This document shows, in pieces, positions 46,401-54,126 of a DNA stretch of 64,000 nt. The stretch is from Paraburkholderia phytofirmans OLGA172 (GTDB taxonomy: Bacteria > Pseudomonadota > Gammaproteobacteria > Burkholderiales > Burkholderiaceae): NCBI RefSeq assembly GCF_001634365.1, contig NZ_CP014579.1, forward strand, positions 868,001 through 932,000. The letters run 5' to 3'. The position numbers and the translations under genes were made by a program. Below the pieces are notes generated by a model. The model was not told the DNA's origin, ran no database searches, and saw nothing but the letters and a program-made list of their open reading frames with translations. Numbering within the stretch: position 1 is the stretch's first letter; the number at the start of each line of letters is the position of its first letter.

Positions 46401-46830
46401 GCAGCATGGTGCGGGCAAGGTCGTAGCCCTTGTCGCGTCCGGCCTTGTCGGCGCGTAGCGCCTCGGGCCAGCGGTCGTCGTCCCACAACCGCGGTTCGGC
46501 TTCGAGCGCGACGTTCGCGTTGATCAGCGACGTGCCGCCCAGTCCGCAGCCCACCACCGCATTTACGTCTTCATTCAGGTGTACTTCGAGCAGCGCGAGC
46601 GGCGAGCCGACTTGCGCGAGGGCGGTGTTGTATTGCACCTGCGCGGCGCCTTCGATCGGCGTGCGCGGAAAATCGCCGGCCATAAATTCGCGCCCACGTT
46701 CCAGCACGCACACGCTTCTGCCGGCCCGCGCCATACGGCTCGCGGCAATCGCACCGCCATAACCCGAACCCACCACCACTACATCGTAATGCGGCTGCAT
46801 TGCTGTCAGGGCGCTCGATAAGCGGTTCAT
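43420..46830 (-). CDS. GMC oxidoreductase / alpha-beta hydrolase fusion (cholesterol-oxidase-like) with Cys nucleophile
   Basis: This is a 1136-residue fusion. Residues 1-560 are a GMC flavoprotein (GSGYGGA FAD motif at 21-27; HPLGGCGMG and GVNPLLTISALAER near the end) with an unusual Cys cluster CVGCGDCNSGC (Cys197, 200, 203, 207). A middle beta-rich region (about 570-760) follows. The last part is an alpha/beta hydrolase: oxyanion IHGSGVSSR, nucleophile elbow GHCMGG with Cys907 in place of Ser as in PHA synthases, and catalytic His in PGYGHID. GAGG supports ATG 46830 over GTG 46839. It may oxidise a sterol or hydroxylated lipid and then act on an ester or thioester. Confidence 0.85.
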   Translation of the reverse strand: MNRLSSALTAMQPHYDVVVVGSGYGGAIAASRMARAGRSVCVLERGREFMAGDFPRTPIEGAAQVQYNTALAQVGSPLALLEVHLNEDVNAVVGCGLGGTSLINANVALEAEPRLWDDDRWPEALRADKAGRDKGYDLARTMLQPSPVSGDFSQLPKLQALKQSAQALEMADRFYPPPVTVTFEDRINAAGVEQKACVGCGDCNSGCNYDAKNSTHMNYLPDAVSHGADIFTGAAVHSVLRDTAMQKWIVRFQEVKLGRESYQAPDLFVSADIVIVSAGTIGSTALLLRSRKEGLTVSDMLGKHFTGNGDVLAFAYNTEEMINGVGWGAHKQGEIPPVGPTITGIIDHRNTPNVKDGFVIEEGSLAGPVGAAMVAMLGGAAPLEGVDIPAPRAAGEPLGYDARVIESFLRGPYYGALNHTQTYLVMAHDDENGQISVNDKGRPRIDWPNAGKQSIFQTVEETLEKAQAPLGGKYVRNPISTKMLKNRTVTVHPLGGCGMGEDAERGVVDHQGRVFCGTTGPAVHEGLYVMDGAVMPMSLGVNPLLTISALAERNCALLANARGWDIDYLAKGTAAAPAPQQIGLRFTETMIGTYTPAVAGVAATSPIEFTLTVESDNLADMLSNPQHLAHTTGTLTCPALSAQAMTITDGTFNLFVVDESDVDERNMNYRMTLNSTEDKTYYLSGQKIITRTSPVNLWEQTNTLYAEIRESLQADAPAIGQATLVITPENFLKQQRTLEVTNTPDLKTRLEWTLKFGKFFAGVLFAEYGGVAAPLQFYDPKAPPRPKRALRAPVRQVAFFDTPDGTTLRLTRYAGPTSKPLRPVLLIHGSGVSSRIYSTDLIGTNLVEYLCAAGYDVWLVDLRVSIEMPSVLVPTNVDKVAREDIPAAVAKVRELTGLPDIQVLGHCMGGLALTMSLLYGLEGVRSAVISQVSAHPVPGTLEKIKCGLHVPDIMEHLGVLDLTAFTEHRSWPQNLLDEALRLYPLNHQQGCGSPICHRATFLYGLLYEHEQLNETLHSNLQELLGVHDVEVFKHLAAMVRAGKVVDAKGKDVYLTGRDGMKGLEGMRLPIGFIHGEKNETYLPKSTELTYDMLVKHFPEQPYERHLIPGYGHIDCIFGKNAAVDVYPVIARYLNAH

Positions 46831-46857
46831 GAGGACCACCTCGTCAGAAAGGGGATG

Positions 46858-46875
46858 CCGGGTAGGGGAACCCGG
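46858..46875 (-). other. small hairpin upstream of the fusion gene
   Basis: CCGGGT / ACCCGG with a 6-nt loop lies in the leader, 28 bp before the fusion start. It may affect translation; evidence is limited to the symmetry. Confidence 0.35.
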
Positions 46876-46953
46876 ACTTCGGAGGGAAGACGGCGTACGG
46901 CTGCGGCTTTTTTATCGTAGGTGGTGCGCGATGACAAAAAAAGGCGCATCGTA

Positions 46954-46988
46954 CGTGGCGCGTGGCGCGTGGCGCGTGGCGCGTGGCG
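46954..46988. repeat. 7-bp tandem repeat, five copies
   Basis: CGTGGCG is repeated five times without interruption in the spacer between the GMC fusion gene and the sigma-like gene. It is a simple-sequence tract capable of slippage. The surrounding 46876-47064 holds no gene I can support. Confidence 0.85.
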
Positions 46989-47064
46989 CCCGCGTGAGGT
47001 GTGCTCGATTTGCGGGCAGGAGAAAAGAGCCGCCGGCGGCCCACGCGAGTCTGCCAATGCGATA

Positions 47065-47856
47065 TTAGGCGGCCGCTTCATTCATTTCGCTGGCGCTCGA
47101 TTCGGCAGCGAGCAGATTCAACGCGAGCAGAATCGCCGCGCGGTTGTCGATGTCGATCTCGATGCCGAGCACGTCGCTCAGCCAGCGGCCGATCTTGGTA
47201 TTGGAAAATTCGTCAGCCCGGGCCGTCTTTTTCATGGTGACGCCAAGTTTGACGGCGCGATAGTGATACGAGGGCACACGATGCTGAGCCGCGACTGCCG
47301 ACAGGCCGCCTTTTTCTTCCGAGCACCAGCCGAGGCTGCCGGCCAGCACGATGCGCTCCGGCTCGTCGAGGCTGTCGATAAAGGCGCGCGCCGCGAGCCG
47401 CACGCGTTGCTCGTCCAGACCGTATTGCAGCAACACGCTGTCGACAGGGTCTTCCAGCGCGTGTGCGTGCAGATCGATTTCCTGCGCCATGCCTTCGTTT
47501 TCCATCGACACATTGCGTTGATGGCAGGCGCTGCGCAGGCAGTCGATCAGGTAACGGCGAAAATACGCGCACAATGCGTAGCCGTTGGACGGCGCGCTGT
47601 CGGCGCAGGCATGAGTCTCCGTGTGGCCGGGCGCGAGGCGCAGCACTTTCGAGTAAATGAATTGGGCGACCAGTTCTTCCTTGTCCTCGCCGAGCGCCTG
47701 CAATTCAAGCGGGTGATAGGTGCGCAACGCCCGCTTGACCAGATCGACCATCGACACCATTTCGTCGGCGGACAGCTGGGTACGCCGGCGCCACAGGTCG
47801 GGCAGGATCGCATCGTCGAGATTGCGGACGAACGCGTGGCTCGGAACTGCGCCCAT
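47065..47856 (-). CDS. divergent sigma-70-like protein, unknown
   Basis: The protein has 263 residues; GGAGG five bases before ATG 47856 fixes the start. A stretch at about 85-115 (GYALCAYFRRYLIDCLRSACHQ) resembles sigma region 2. A later one (LDEPERIVLAGSLGW, then AVAAQHRVPSYHYRAVKLGV, about 165-205) resembles the region 4 helix-turn-helix. The C-terminus (IGRWLSDVLGIEIDIDNRAAILLALNLLA) has no sigma counterpart. No anti-sigma gene is adjacent. It could be a degenerate extracytoplasmic-function factor; this is inference from weak patterns. Confidence 0.5.
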   Translation of the reverse strand: MGAVPSHAFVRNLDDAILPDLWRRRTQLSADEMVSMVDLVKRALRTYHPLELQALGEDKEELVAQFIYSKVLRLAPGHTETHACADSAPSNGYALCAYFRRYLIDCLRSACHQRNVSMENEGMAQEIDLHAHALEDPVDSVLLQYGLDEQRVRLAARAFIDSLDEPERIVLAGSLGWCSEEKGGLSAVAAQHRVPSYHYRAVKLGVTMKKTARADEFSNTKIGRWLSDVLGIEIDIDNRAAILLALNLLAAESSASEMNEAAA

Positions 47857-48030
47857 GAAAACCTCCATAAGGGGAAAGGCCGGGAGCGCGGGGAGCCTCG
47901 ACTGCAGGCAAAGAAGGGGGTGTTGGAGCTGTTAAGCCGCGCTGGAATGTGAACTCAGTATGGTTTCCGGCGACGGCTTCGCCTATATGGATTAAGTGGT
48001 AGCTGATGGGTAAACTGCCGGGTAAACCGT

Positions 48031-48174
48031 CCGGTCGACAGCTTTGCATGGGACCGGAGTAAGCGCTATGGGACCAGAGTAAGCGCTAAAGCGCTAACTC
48101 TGGTCGACACGCTAACTCCGGTCGACGGCTTTGCATGGGACCGGAGTAAGCGCTAAAGCGCTAACTCCGGTCGA
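48031..48174. repeat. array of long near-perfect palindromes
   Basis: A 37-bp direct repeat occurs at 48031-48067 and 48118-48154 with one mismatch. Two hairpins with 16-bp arms (one mismatch each) and AA loops lie at 48072-48105 and 48139-48172. Their arms are GACCRGAGTAAGCGCT and the matching complement. The last hairpin ends four bases before the AAGGAG of the kinase gene. Every unit is built from the words GGTCGAC, CCGGAGT and AGCGCT. Confidence 0.88.
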
Positions 48175-48187
48175 CAAAGGAGACCGC

Positions 48188-49972
48188 ATGATGCGGGCCG
48201 CCCCGATCCAGCGCGCAATCGATGAAGACCTGGTGCGCGTGCTGTACGCGCAAGATCCGATCGCCTTCTTTTCGCACTGGTTCTCGATCGCGGTGCTGGT
48301 GGCGATTTACTGGCCGAACGTCCCGTCGCCGCGGCTCTTCATTGCGTGCTTCGGGTTCTATGCGGTGGCCAATTGCGGCGGCCTTGCGCTATGGGTCTGC
48401 AATCGCCGCTACCCGTACCTCGTCACGCCGCGCAGCTGGATCAACCTGCATGCGGTGCGCGGCGTGCTGCTGTATAGCGCGCCGGGGTTGGCCGTGTGGT
48501 TCGCGTTCCAGAGCCCGCAAACCGATTTGCCGCTGCTGCACACAGTGATGCTCGTCACGCTGGCAGCTGGCGTGTTCATGTCGAACGGCTTCGATCTGCT
48601 GAACTTTTCGACCGCGATTCCGTTTCTGCTGTTTCCCACTATCGTGCTGCATTTCGGCACGCATACGTTCGACCGCACGATTCTCGCGATCGTCCTTGCA
48701 TTCTTCTTCTGCGCGATCAACGTGTATGCGCTGAGCTATCGCAAGCTGTTCCAGCAGGTCGTGCAGGCGCGTGTCGATCAGCAGTACCTGGCGGAGTCGC
48801 TGGCGGCGCAAAAGCGTGTCGCCGAAGAGGCCAGTCTCGCCAAAACGCGCTTTTTTGCCGCCGCGAGCCACGATTTGCGTCAGCCGCTGCATGCGATCGG
48901 CCTGCTGGCGGCTTCGCTCAGCGACACGGCGGCGACGCCCGTGCAGCTTGCGAAGACGGCCCAGCACATCGTTTATAACGTCGAGGCGTTGAACCAGCTG
49001 TTCAACCAGGTGCTCGATCTCGCCAGGCTCGAAAGCGGCGTGACTCAGGTGATCCGCTTGCATTTCCGGCTGTCGGAGCTGTTCGAGCGGGTCGGCAGCC
49101 AGTACCGCCCGCAAGCCGCGGCCAAGGGCCTGGCGTTGCGGATCGCGCCAACCTCGGTGGTCTTGCATGACGATCCGGTGCTGCTCGAACGCGTGCTGAG
49201 CAACCTGCTCTCGAACGCGGTGCGCTATACCGAGGAAGGCGCGATCTGGGTAGGCTATCGCCGCGCCGGGCGTCGTTCGGGCGGCTATATCGAGGTGCGC
49301 GATTCCGGCATCGGCATTCCGGCGGAGGAGCATGAGCGCATCTTCGAAGAGTTCTATCAGGTCGCCAATCCGCAGCGCGACGCGCGCCAGGGGCACGGTT
49401 TGGGCTTGCCGACGGTGAAGCGTCTGATCGAGATGCGCGGCGGCGAGTTGCAGCTGCGCTCGGCGCCGGGCCGCGGCTCGGTGCTCCGCTTTCCGGTGCA
49501 GGCGGGCGACGCCGGCGGGATCGTCGCGAGCCTGAACGAGGCGGTGGCGGGCGGGCCGTCGGCGCAAGGGCGGCGCGTACTGTGCATCGACGATGAACCG
49601 TCGATTCTCGAAGGCCTGACGAGTCTGCTGGGACGCTGGGGTTGCATCGTGCGTGGCGCGCGCGACGAGGTCGACGCGCTGGTCGCGCTGGAAGACGGCT
49701 TCGTGCCGGATGCCGTGTTATGCGACTACCAGCTGGCGAATCACCGAACCGGCGCGCAAGCGCTGTCGGCCGTGCGCAATGTGCTCGCGCGGGCGGGGCA
49801 CGAAGGCGTGGTGACCTTGCTGATCACGGGCGATATGGCGTCGGCGGAGCTGGCGGCGCTGGCCTTGCAGGGGATTCCGGTGCTGCACAAACCGGTCACG
49901 CCGGCGCGCTTGCGGCGTACCCTGGAAATGCTGTGGCAGCAGGCGGAACTGGATAAAGGACGGGCGGCATGA
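48188..49972 (+). CDS. hybrid sensor histidine kinase with C-terminal receiver
   Basis: The protein has 594 residues. AAGGAGA precedes tandem ATGs at 48188/48191. Residues 25-185 hold about six membrane helices with little periplasmic sequence. A coiled segment (190-220) leads to the H-box ASHDLRQPLHAIG (His228), then the N-box, DSGIGIP and GHGLGLP of the ATPase domain. A receiver with IDDEPS and Asp513 (LCDYQL) ends the protein. A LuxR-type response regulator gene is convergent and immediately downstream, probably its partner. The stimulus is unknown. Confidence 0.9.
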   Translation: MMRAAPIQRAIDEDLVRVLYAQDPIAFFSHWFSIAVLVAIYWPNVPSPRLFIACFGFYAVANCGGLALWVCNRRYPYLVTPRSWINLHAVRGVLLYSAPGLAVWFAFQSPQTDLPLLHTVMLVTLAAGVFMSNGFDLLNFSTAIPFLLFPTIVLHFGTHTFDRTILAIVLAFFFCAINVYALSYRKLFQQVVQARVDQQYLAESLAAQKRVAEEASLAKTRFFAAASHDLRQPLHAIGLLAASLSDTAATPVQLAKTAQHIVYNVEALNQLFNQVLDLARLESGVTQVIRLHFRLSELFERVGSQYRPQAAAKGLALRIAPTSVVLHDDPVLLERVLSNLLSNAVRYTEEGAIWVGYRRAGRRSGGYIEVRDSGIGIPAEEHERIFEEFYQVANPQRDARQGHGLGLPTVKRLIEMRGGELQLRSAPGRGSVLRFPVQAGDAGGIVASLNEAVAGGPSAQGRRVLCIDDEPSILEGLTSLLGRWGCIVRGARDEVDALVALEDGFVPDAVLCDYQLANHRTGAQALSAVRNVLARAGHEGVVTLLITGDMASAELAALALQGIPVLHKPVTPARLRRTLEMLWQQAELDKGRAA

Positions 49973-50005
49973 AGGGCGGCATGAGCGCCGCCCGTCAATC
50001 CGTTA

Positions 50006-50764
50006 TTACAGGGTTTTGCCGCCCTCGAGCCAGCCGTTGATCACGGCGATCGCCGTGGAGCGGTTGTGCACGCCGAGCGCCCGGAAGATCACCGACAGAT
50101 GGACCTTGACCGTCCCCTCCGCGACGCCCAGTTCACGCGCGATCATCTTGTTGGTCCAGCCGCGATGCACGAGCCGCATGATGTCCTGCTGTCTGGGCGA
50201 CAGGTTCTCCAGCAAATGCTGCTGGTGTGGCTGCAGCGCCTGGATTTGGGCGATCGGTTCGGTGAGCGCGGCGCCGCCCTGAGTCGAGGCTTGGGCGGCG
50301 CCCTGAGCGGCAAGCTCGGGCGCCGCTTCTGCGCGCGCCGGTGCGGCTTGCGTCTCACGCGAGCCCAGCAGGCTGAGCGCTTCCATCGGCACATAGGCGC
50401 CGCCTGACAGAACCAGTTCGATCGCCTTGAGCATGACGCTGGCGGGCTGCCGCTTGGGCACGAAGCCGAGCGCGCCGGCGGCCAGCACCGCGCGCATTTC
50501 GTCGGGCGATTCTTCCGCGGAGAGCACCACGACCGGCAACGCAGGGTTCGCCTTCAACAGCGCTTCAAGCGACGAAGCGCCGCTCATGCCCGGCATATGC
50601 AGATCCACGATGGCGAGGTCGTGGTCGGCGTCGGGCCGCGCGGCGGCGGCGAGTGTTTCCCAGCTATCGGCTTCGTCGAATTGCGCGTCGGGATCGAGGC
50701 CGCGCAGCAGCCCTTTGACGCCTTGCCGGATCAGTTCATGGTCGTCGGCCACAAGAAACTTCAT
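50006..50764 (-). CDS. LuxR/NarL-type response regulator
   Basis: The 252-residue protein has an N-terminal receiver (VADDHE, phospho-acceptor Asp54 in IVDLHMPGM, Lys in FVPKRQ). A Gln/Ala-rich linker of about 45 residues follows, then a LuxR helix-turn-helix (LSPRQQDIMRLVHRGWTNKMIARELGVAEGTVKVHLSVIFRALGV). It is convergent with the hybrid kinase gene with a 33-bp gap, so the two form a likely two-component pair. Its targets are not evident here. Confidence 0.9.
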   Translation of the reverse strand: MKFLVADDHELIRQGVKGLLRGLDPDAQFDEADSWETLAAAARPDADHDLAIVDLHMPGMSGASSLEALLKANPALPVVVLSAEESPDEMRAVLAAGALGFVPKRQPASVMLKAIELVLSGGAYVPMEALSLLGSRETQAAPARAEAAPELAAQGAAQASTQGGAALTEPIAQIQALQPHQQHLLENLSPRQQDIMRLVHRGWTNKMIARELGVAEGTVKVHLSVIFRALGVHNRSTAIAVINGWLEGGKTL

Positions 50765-51104
50765 GATGTCTCCGCGAGTCGGGCCTGCGCGTTGTGGACT
50801 ACCGCCGCCGTGCTGCTGGCTTTACTTCCCGTTTTACTTCTATTCTGGAATCGCGTCATTGCCGGCTACCCCGCGATCATATGCCGATCGGTGGCGCGGC
50901 GCGCCTTCTGGTTTGCCGCATAAGTGACTATCTGTTTGTATGATCGCCGGCTGCTTTGCTGCACCAGCATTATGCGTAAGGTAGGTCTCCCGCGCATAGG
51001 TTCCGGCTTGTTACGAAGACGAGCCGCACGCCGCAATTTTTGAAGCCGTCCACGCAGGAATCCGAAAGTTATGCGCACCAGATGAAATCACGCACATGCG
51101 CGAT
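50765..51104. other. 340-bp intergenic region
   Basis: This region lies between the response-regulator start and the end of the quinol-oxidase operon. Open frames here lack ribosome sites and family resemblance. It must hold the response-regulator promoter, but I see no box clear enough to mark. Confidence 0.5.
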
Positions 51105-51296
51105 TCATTTGACTGCAAATAACGTCGCATTCATCAGAAGCTTGAACGCGAAACCGAGCGACATCGCCGAGGCCACGCCGAAGCACCACAGCGCGACGAA
51201 CCACAGCCAGCCGGGCAGCCGGCGCGCCGGCGTTCGAGACGCGCTGCGGGCGGCGTTGGCGCCCGCGTCCTTAGTGATAGTGATGTTGGTCGTCAT
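51105..51296 (-). CDS. DUF2474-type small membrane peptide of the quinol oxidase operon
   Basis: The gene encodes 63 residues with one membrane helix (WLWFVALWCFGVASAMSLGFAFKLLM) after a basic N-terminal region. Short single-helix peptides of this sort (DUF2474; compare CydX) are often the last gene of cioAB operons and are thought to support oxidase assembly. AAGG lies six bases before ATG 51296. The start overlaps the cioB stop by 26 bases, supporting co-translation. Confidence 0.75.
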   Translation of the reverse strand: MTTNITITKDAGANAARSASRTPARRLPGWLWFVALWCFGVASAMSLGFAFKLLMNATLFAVK

Positions 51297-52275
51297 GACG
51301 CACCTTGCCACGAAATACCCAATAACCCATCGTCGTATAGGCGATGATGACCGGCAGAATCACCGCTGCGCCGACTAGCGTGAACATCTGGCTCGAGCGC
51401 GGCGCGGCGGCTTCCCAGAGCGTCATGCTCGACGGAATCGCATACGGCCACAGGCTCACTAGCAGGCCGGCGTAACCGAGCAGCACCAGCAGAAGCGCCA
51501 GCACGAACGGCGTGTTGTGATGCCGCGCACGCACCGCGCGGTGCATGAAGAATGCGCACACCGCCACGAGGAATGGCACCGGCAGCAGACGGTAGAACAG
51601 GTTGTCGTGGAACCAGCGTTGCGCGATATTCGGATCTTGCAGCGGCGTCCACAGGCTGACCATTGCGATGAACCCGAGCAGCACGAGCGTCAGCGGCCAC
51701 ACCACGCGATGCAGGCGGCGTTGCAGATCGCCTTCGGTCTTCGCGACCAGCCAGCAGCAGCCGAGCAGCGCATAGGTGATAACCAGACCGAGGCCTGTCA
51801 GCAGACTGAACGGCGTAAGCCAGCCGAAGGCGTCGCCCGCATAGCCGCCGTCGATCACCGGGATGCCTTGCAGGAACGCGCCCAGCACGATGCCCTGAAA
51901 GAACGTCGCGCCCGCCGAGCCGCCGATGAACGCCAGATCCCACAGATGTTTCGTGCGTGTGGCCTTGGCGCGAATCTCGAACGACACGCCGCGGAAAATC
52001 AGGCACACGAGCATGAAGATCAGCGGCAGATACAGCGCGGACAGCACGGTCGAGTAGACCACCGGAAACACGGCGAACAGCGCGGCGCCACCCAGCACCA
52101 GCCAGGTTTCGTTGCCGTCCCACACGGGCGCGACGGTGTTCATCATCAGGTCGCGTTCTTTCTCATCGGGGAAGAACGGGAAGACGATGCCGATGCCCAG
52201 ATCGAAGCCGTCGAGCACCACGTACATGAATAGGCCCAGCGCGATGATCGCGGCCCACGCTACGGTTACGTCCAT
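51271..52275 (-). CDS. cioB: cytochrome bd-type (cyanide-insensitive) quinol oxidase subunit II
   Basis: This 334-residue subunit has eight or nine membrane helices. It includes the family landmarks FMYVVLDGFDLGIGIVFPF at the N-terminus, VWDGNETWLVLGGAALFAVFP and FRGVSFEIRAKA. It partners subunit I and stabilises its haems. It is 23 bp downstream of the subunit I gene and overlaps the small peptide gene behind it. Confidence 0.93.
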   Translation of the reverse strand: MDVTVAWAAIIALGLFMYVVLDGFDLGIGIVFPFFPDEKERDLMMNTVAPVWDGNETWLVLGGAALFAVFPVVYSTVLSALYLPLIFMLVCLIFRGVSFEIRAKATRTKHLWDLAFIGGSAGATFFQGIVLGAFLQGIPVIDGGYAGDAFGWLTPFSLLTGLGLVITYALLGCCWLVAKTEGDLQRRLHRVVWPLTLVLLGFIAMVSLWTPLQDPNIAQRWFHDNLFYRLLPVPFLVAVCAFFMHRAVRARHHNTPFVLALLLVLLGYAGLLVSLWPYAIPSSMTLWEAAAPRSSQMFTLVGAAVILPVIIAYTTMGYWVFRGKVRHDDQHHYH

Positions 52276-52298
52276 TTTCTTTCTCGCAGGCAGAGAGG

Positions 52299-53711
52299 TT
52301 AGGCGGCGTCGATCATATGATCGACGGCGGACAGCGGGCGGCGCGCGGTCTGATTCGGCGTGTGTTCAGGCACACCGTGCGGCGTTCGTCCCGGCAATGC
52401 CGGACCCGAGCGCATCAGCTTGAGCATGTAGTAGATGCCAGTGCCGAACACGAGGAAGTACACGGCCACAAACGTCATTAGCGAAATGCCGACCTGCTGC
52501 GTGGTGAGCGGCGACACCGCCTGCGAGGTGCGCATCACGCCGTACACCACCCACGGCTGACGGCCTGCTTCAGTGGTGACCCAGCCCGCCAGCAACGTGA
52601 TGAAGCCAGTCGGGCCCATTGCCACGGCGACGCGCTGGAACCACTTCGCTTCGAACAGGCGTTCGCGGCGGCGCAGCGCCCATGCGGCGATAGACATCAG
52701 GATCATCAGCACGCCGAGCCCGGCCATGATGCGGAAGCTCCAGAACACCACCGTCGAGTTCGGCCGGTCTTGCGGCGGGAATTCCTTCAGGCCGCGAATT
52801 TCGCCGTCCCAGCTATGCGTGAGGATCAGGCTGCCGAGATGCGGAATCGACACGGCATAACGCGTGGTCTCCGCTTGCATATCAGGAATGCCGAACAGAT
52901 TCAGCGCGGTGCCGCCTTGCTCGGTTTCCCACAGACCTTCGATCGCGGCGATCTTGGCCGGCTGATACTTGCGCGTGTTCAGACCGTGCTGATCGCCGAC
53001 GAACGCCTGAATCGGCGTGAGGATCAGGAGCAGCCAGAGCGCCATCGAGAACATCTTCCTGACGGCCGGATCGCGCCGGCCGCGCAGCAGATGCCATGCG
53101 CCCACCGCGGACACCACCAGCCCCGCAACGATGAATGCCGCCAGCGCCATATGCGCGAGCCGGTACGGGAACGACGGATTGAAAATGATCTTGAACCAGT
53201 CGAGCGGCACGACATGGCCGTTTACGACTTCGAACCCTTGCGGCGTTTGCATCCAGCTATTGGACGCGAGAATCCAGAAGGTCGAGATCAGCGTGCCGAT
53301 CGCCACCATCAGCGTCGCGCCGAAGTGGGCGCGGGGACTTACGCGCTGCCAGCCGAACAGCATGATGCCGAGGAAACCCGCTTCGAGGAAGAACGCGGTC
53401 ATGACCTCATACATGAGAAGCGGTCCGGTGATCGGCCCGGCGAAACTGGAGAAGCCCGACCAGTTGGTGCCGAACTGATAGCTCATCACGACGCCGGACA
53501 CGACGCCCATACCGAAGGCGACCGCGAAGATCTTCGACCAGAACAGGCAAAGATCTTTGTAGTACGCCTTGCCGGTTTTCAGCCAGCGCCATTCGAGTAC
53601 GGCGATGAAGCTGGCGAGGCCAATGCTGAGCGCCGGAAAAACAATGTGAAACGAAACGGTGAACGCAAACTGAATGCGGGCGAGATCGAATGCCGAAATT
53701 GCGGAGTTCAT
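52299..53711 (-). CDS. cioA: cytochrome bd-type (cyanide-insensitive) quinol oxidase subunit I
   Basis: The 470-residue subunit I oxidises quinol and reduces oxygen to water. His22 (SFHIVFP) and His187 (AHM) are haem ligands, and Glu102 and Glu110 lie in YEVMTAFFLEAGFLG. GRQPWVVYG marks the quinol side. The short Q-loop and total length fit the CIO class rather than E. coli CydA (about 520). ATG 53711 is standard. A perfect FNR/ANR site is 178 bp upstream, suggesting oxygen control. Confidence 0.93.
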   Translation of the reverse strand: MNSAISAFDLARIQFAFTVSFHIVFPALSIGLASFIAVLEWRWLKTGKAYYKDLCLFWSKIFAVAFGMGVVSGVVMSYQFGTNWSGFSSFAGPITGPLLMYEVMTAFFLEAGFLGIMLFGWQRVSPRAHFGATLMVAIGTLISTFWILASNSWMQTPQGFEVVNGHVVPLDWFKIIFNPSFPYRLAHMALAAFIVAGLVVSAVGAWHLLRGRRDPAVRKMFSMALWLLLILTPIQAFVGDQHGLNTRKYQPAKIAAIEGLWETEQGGTALNLFGIPDMQAETTRYAVSIPHLGSLILTHSWDGEIRGLKEFPPQDRPNSTVVFWSFRIMAGLGVLMILMSIAAWALRRRERLFEAKWFQRVAVAMGPTGFITLLAGWVTTEAGRQPWVVYGVMRTSQAVSPLTTQQVGISLMTFVAVYFLVFGTGIYYMLKLMRSGPALPGRTPHGVPEHTPNQTARRPLSAVDHMIDAA

Positions 53712-53889
53712 GAGCGTGAAGGTCGTGATGCCCGCGAGGGCGGACTACGCGCGTCGACCGTTGTCGGTGCGCACTGCGCTGGGCAGATGTCGCAAGAGTA
53801 GGGGAAGGGACGGCTTTTTGCTGCGACGCGACGTGCGTCAAAAAACCACGTTGTTTCGCGCGGATTTCCGTTTTTGAGACGGCAAATGC

Positions 53890-53903
53890 TTGATAGGTAT
53901 CAA
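53890..53903. promoter_or_regulatory. FNR/ANR box
   Basis: TTGATAGGTATCAA matches the consensus TTGAT-N4-ATCAA at every defined position and is extended to a 7-bp dyad on each side (53889-53904). It lies upstream of cioA, where ANR-type regulators act in related bacteria. Confidence 0.82.
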
Positions 53904-53904
53904 G

Positions 53905-54126
53905 TTTTCTTTATTGCGTGCTTAGGTGTGTTTCTCGCGGTCGGCGCGAAGCTGCGGCAATAGACCGCGCTGCAACAACGCGGTAGCGGACCTGCCGAAC
54001 GCATACAGAAAATTCAGAAGACCCATGCAGCCGAATTGATGCGCGTGAAGCAGGCGATCAAGGCGCAGGAACAGCAGGAAGCGCAGGAATGCGCGACGCG
54101 AACGCTCAGCGCCACGGGCACGCGGG
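53905..54126. other. stretch with a helix-rich frame fragment, possible gene remnant
   Basis: On the + strand, after a TAG near 53975, a frame reads AERIQKIQKTHAAEL then MRVKQAIKAQEQQEAQEC and closes at a TAA near 54141. This is a charged helical sequence without a start signal. It looks like the tail of a decayed gene. The opposite strand carries an Arg/Leu-rich shadow frame only. Confidence 0.3.
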
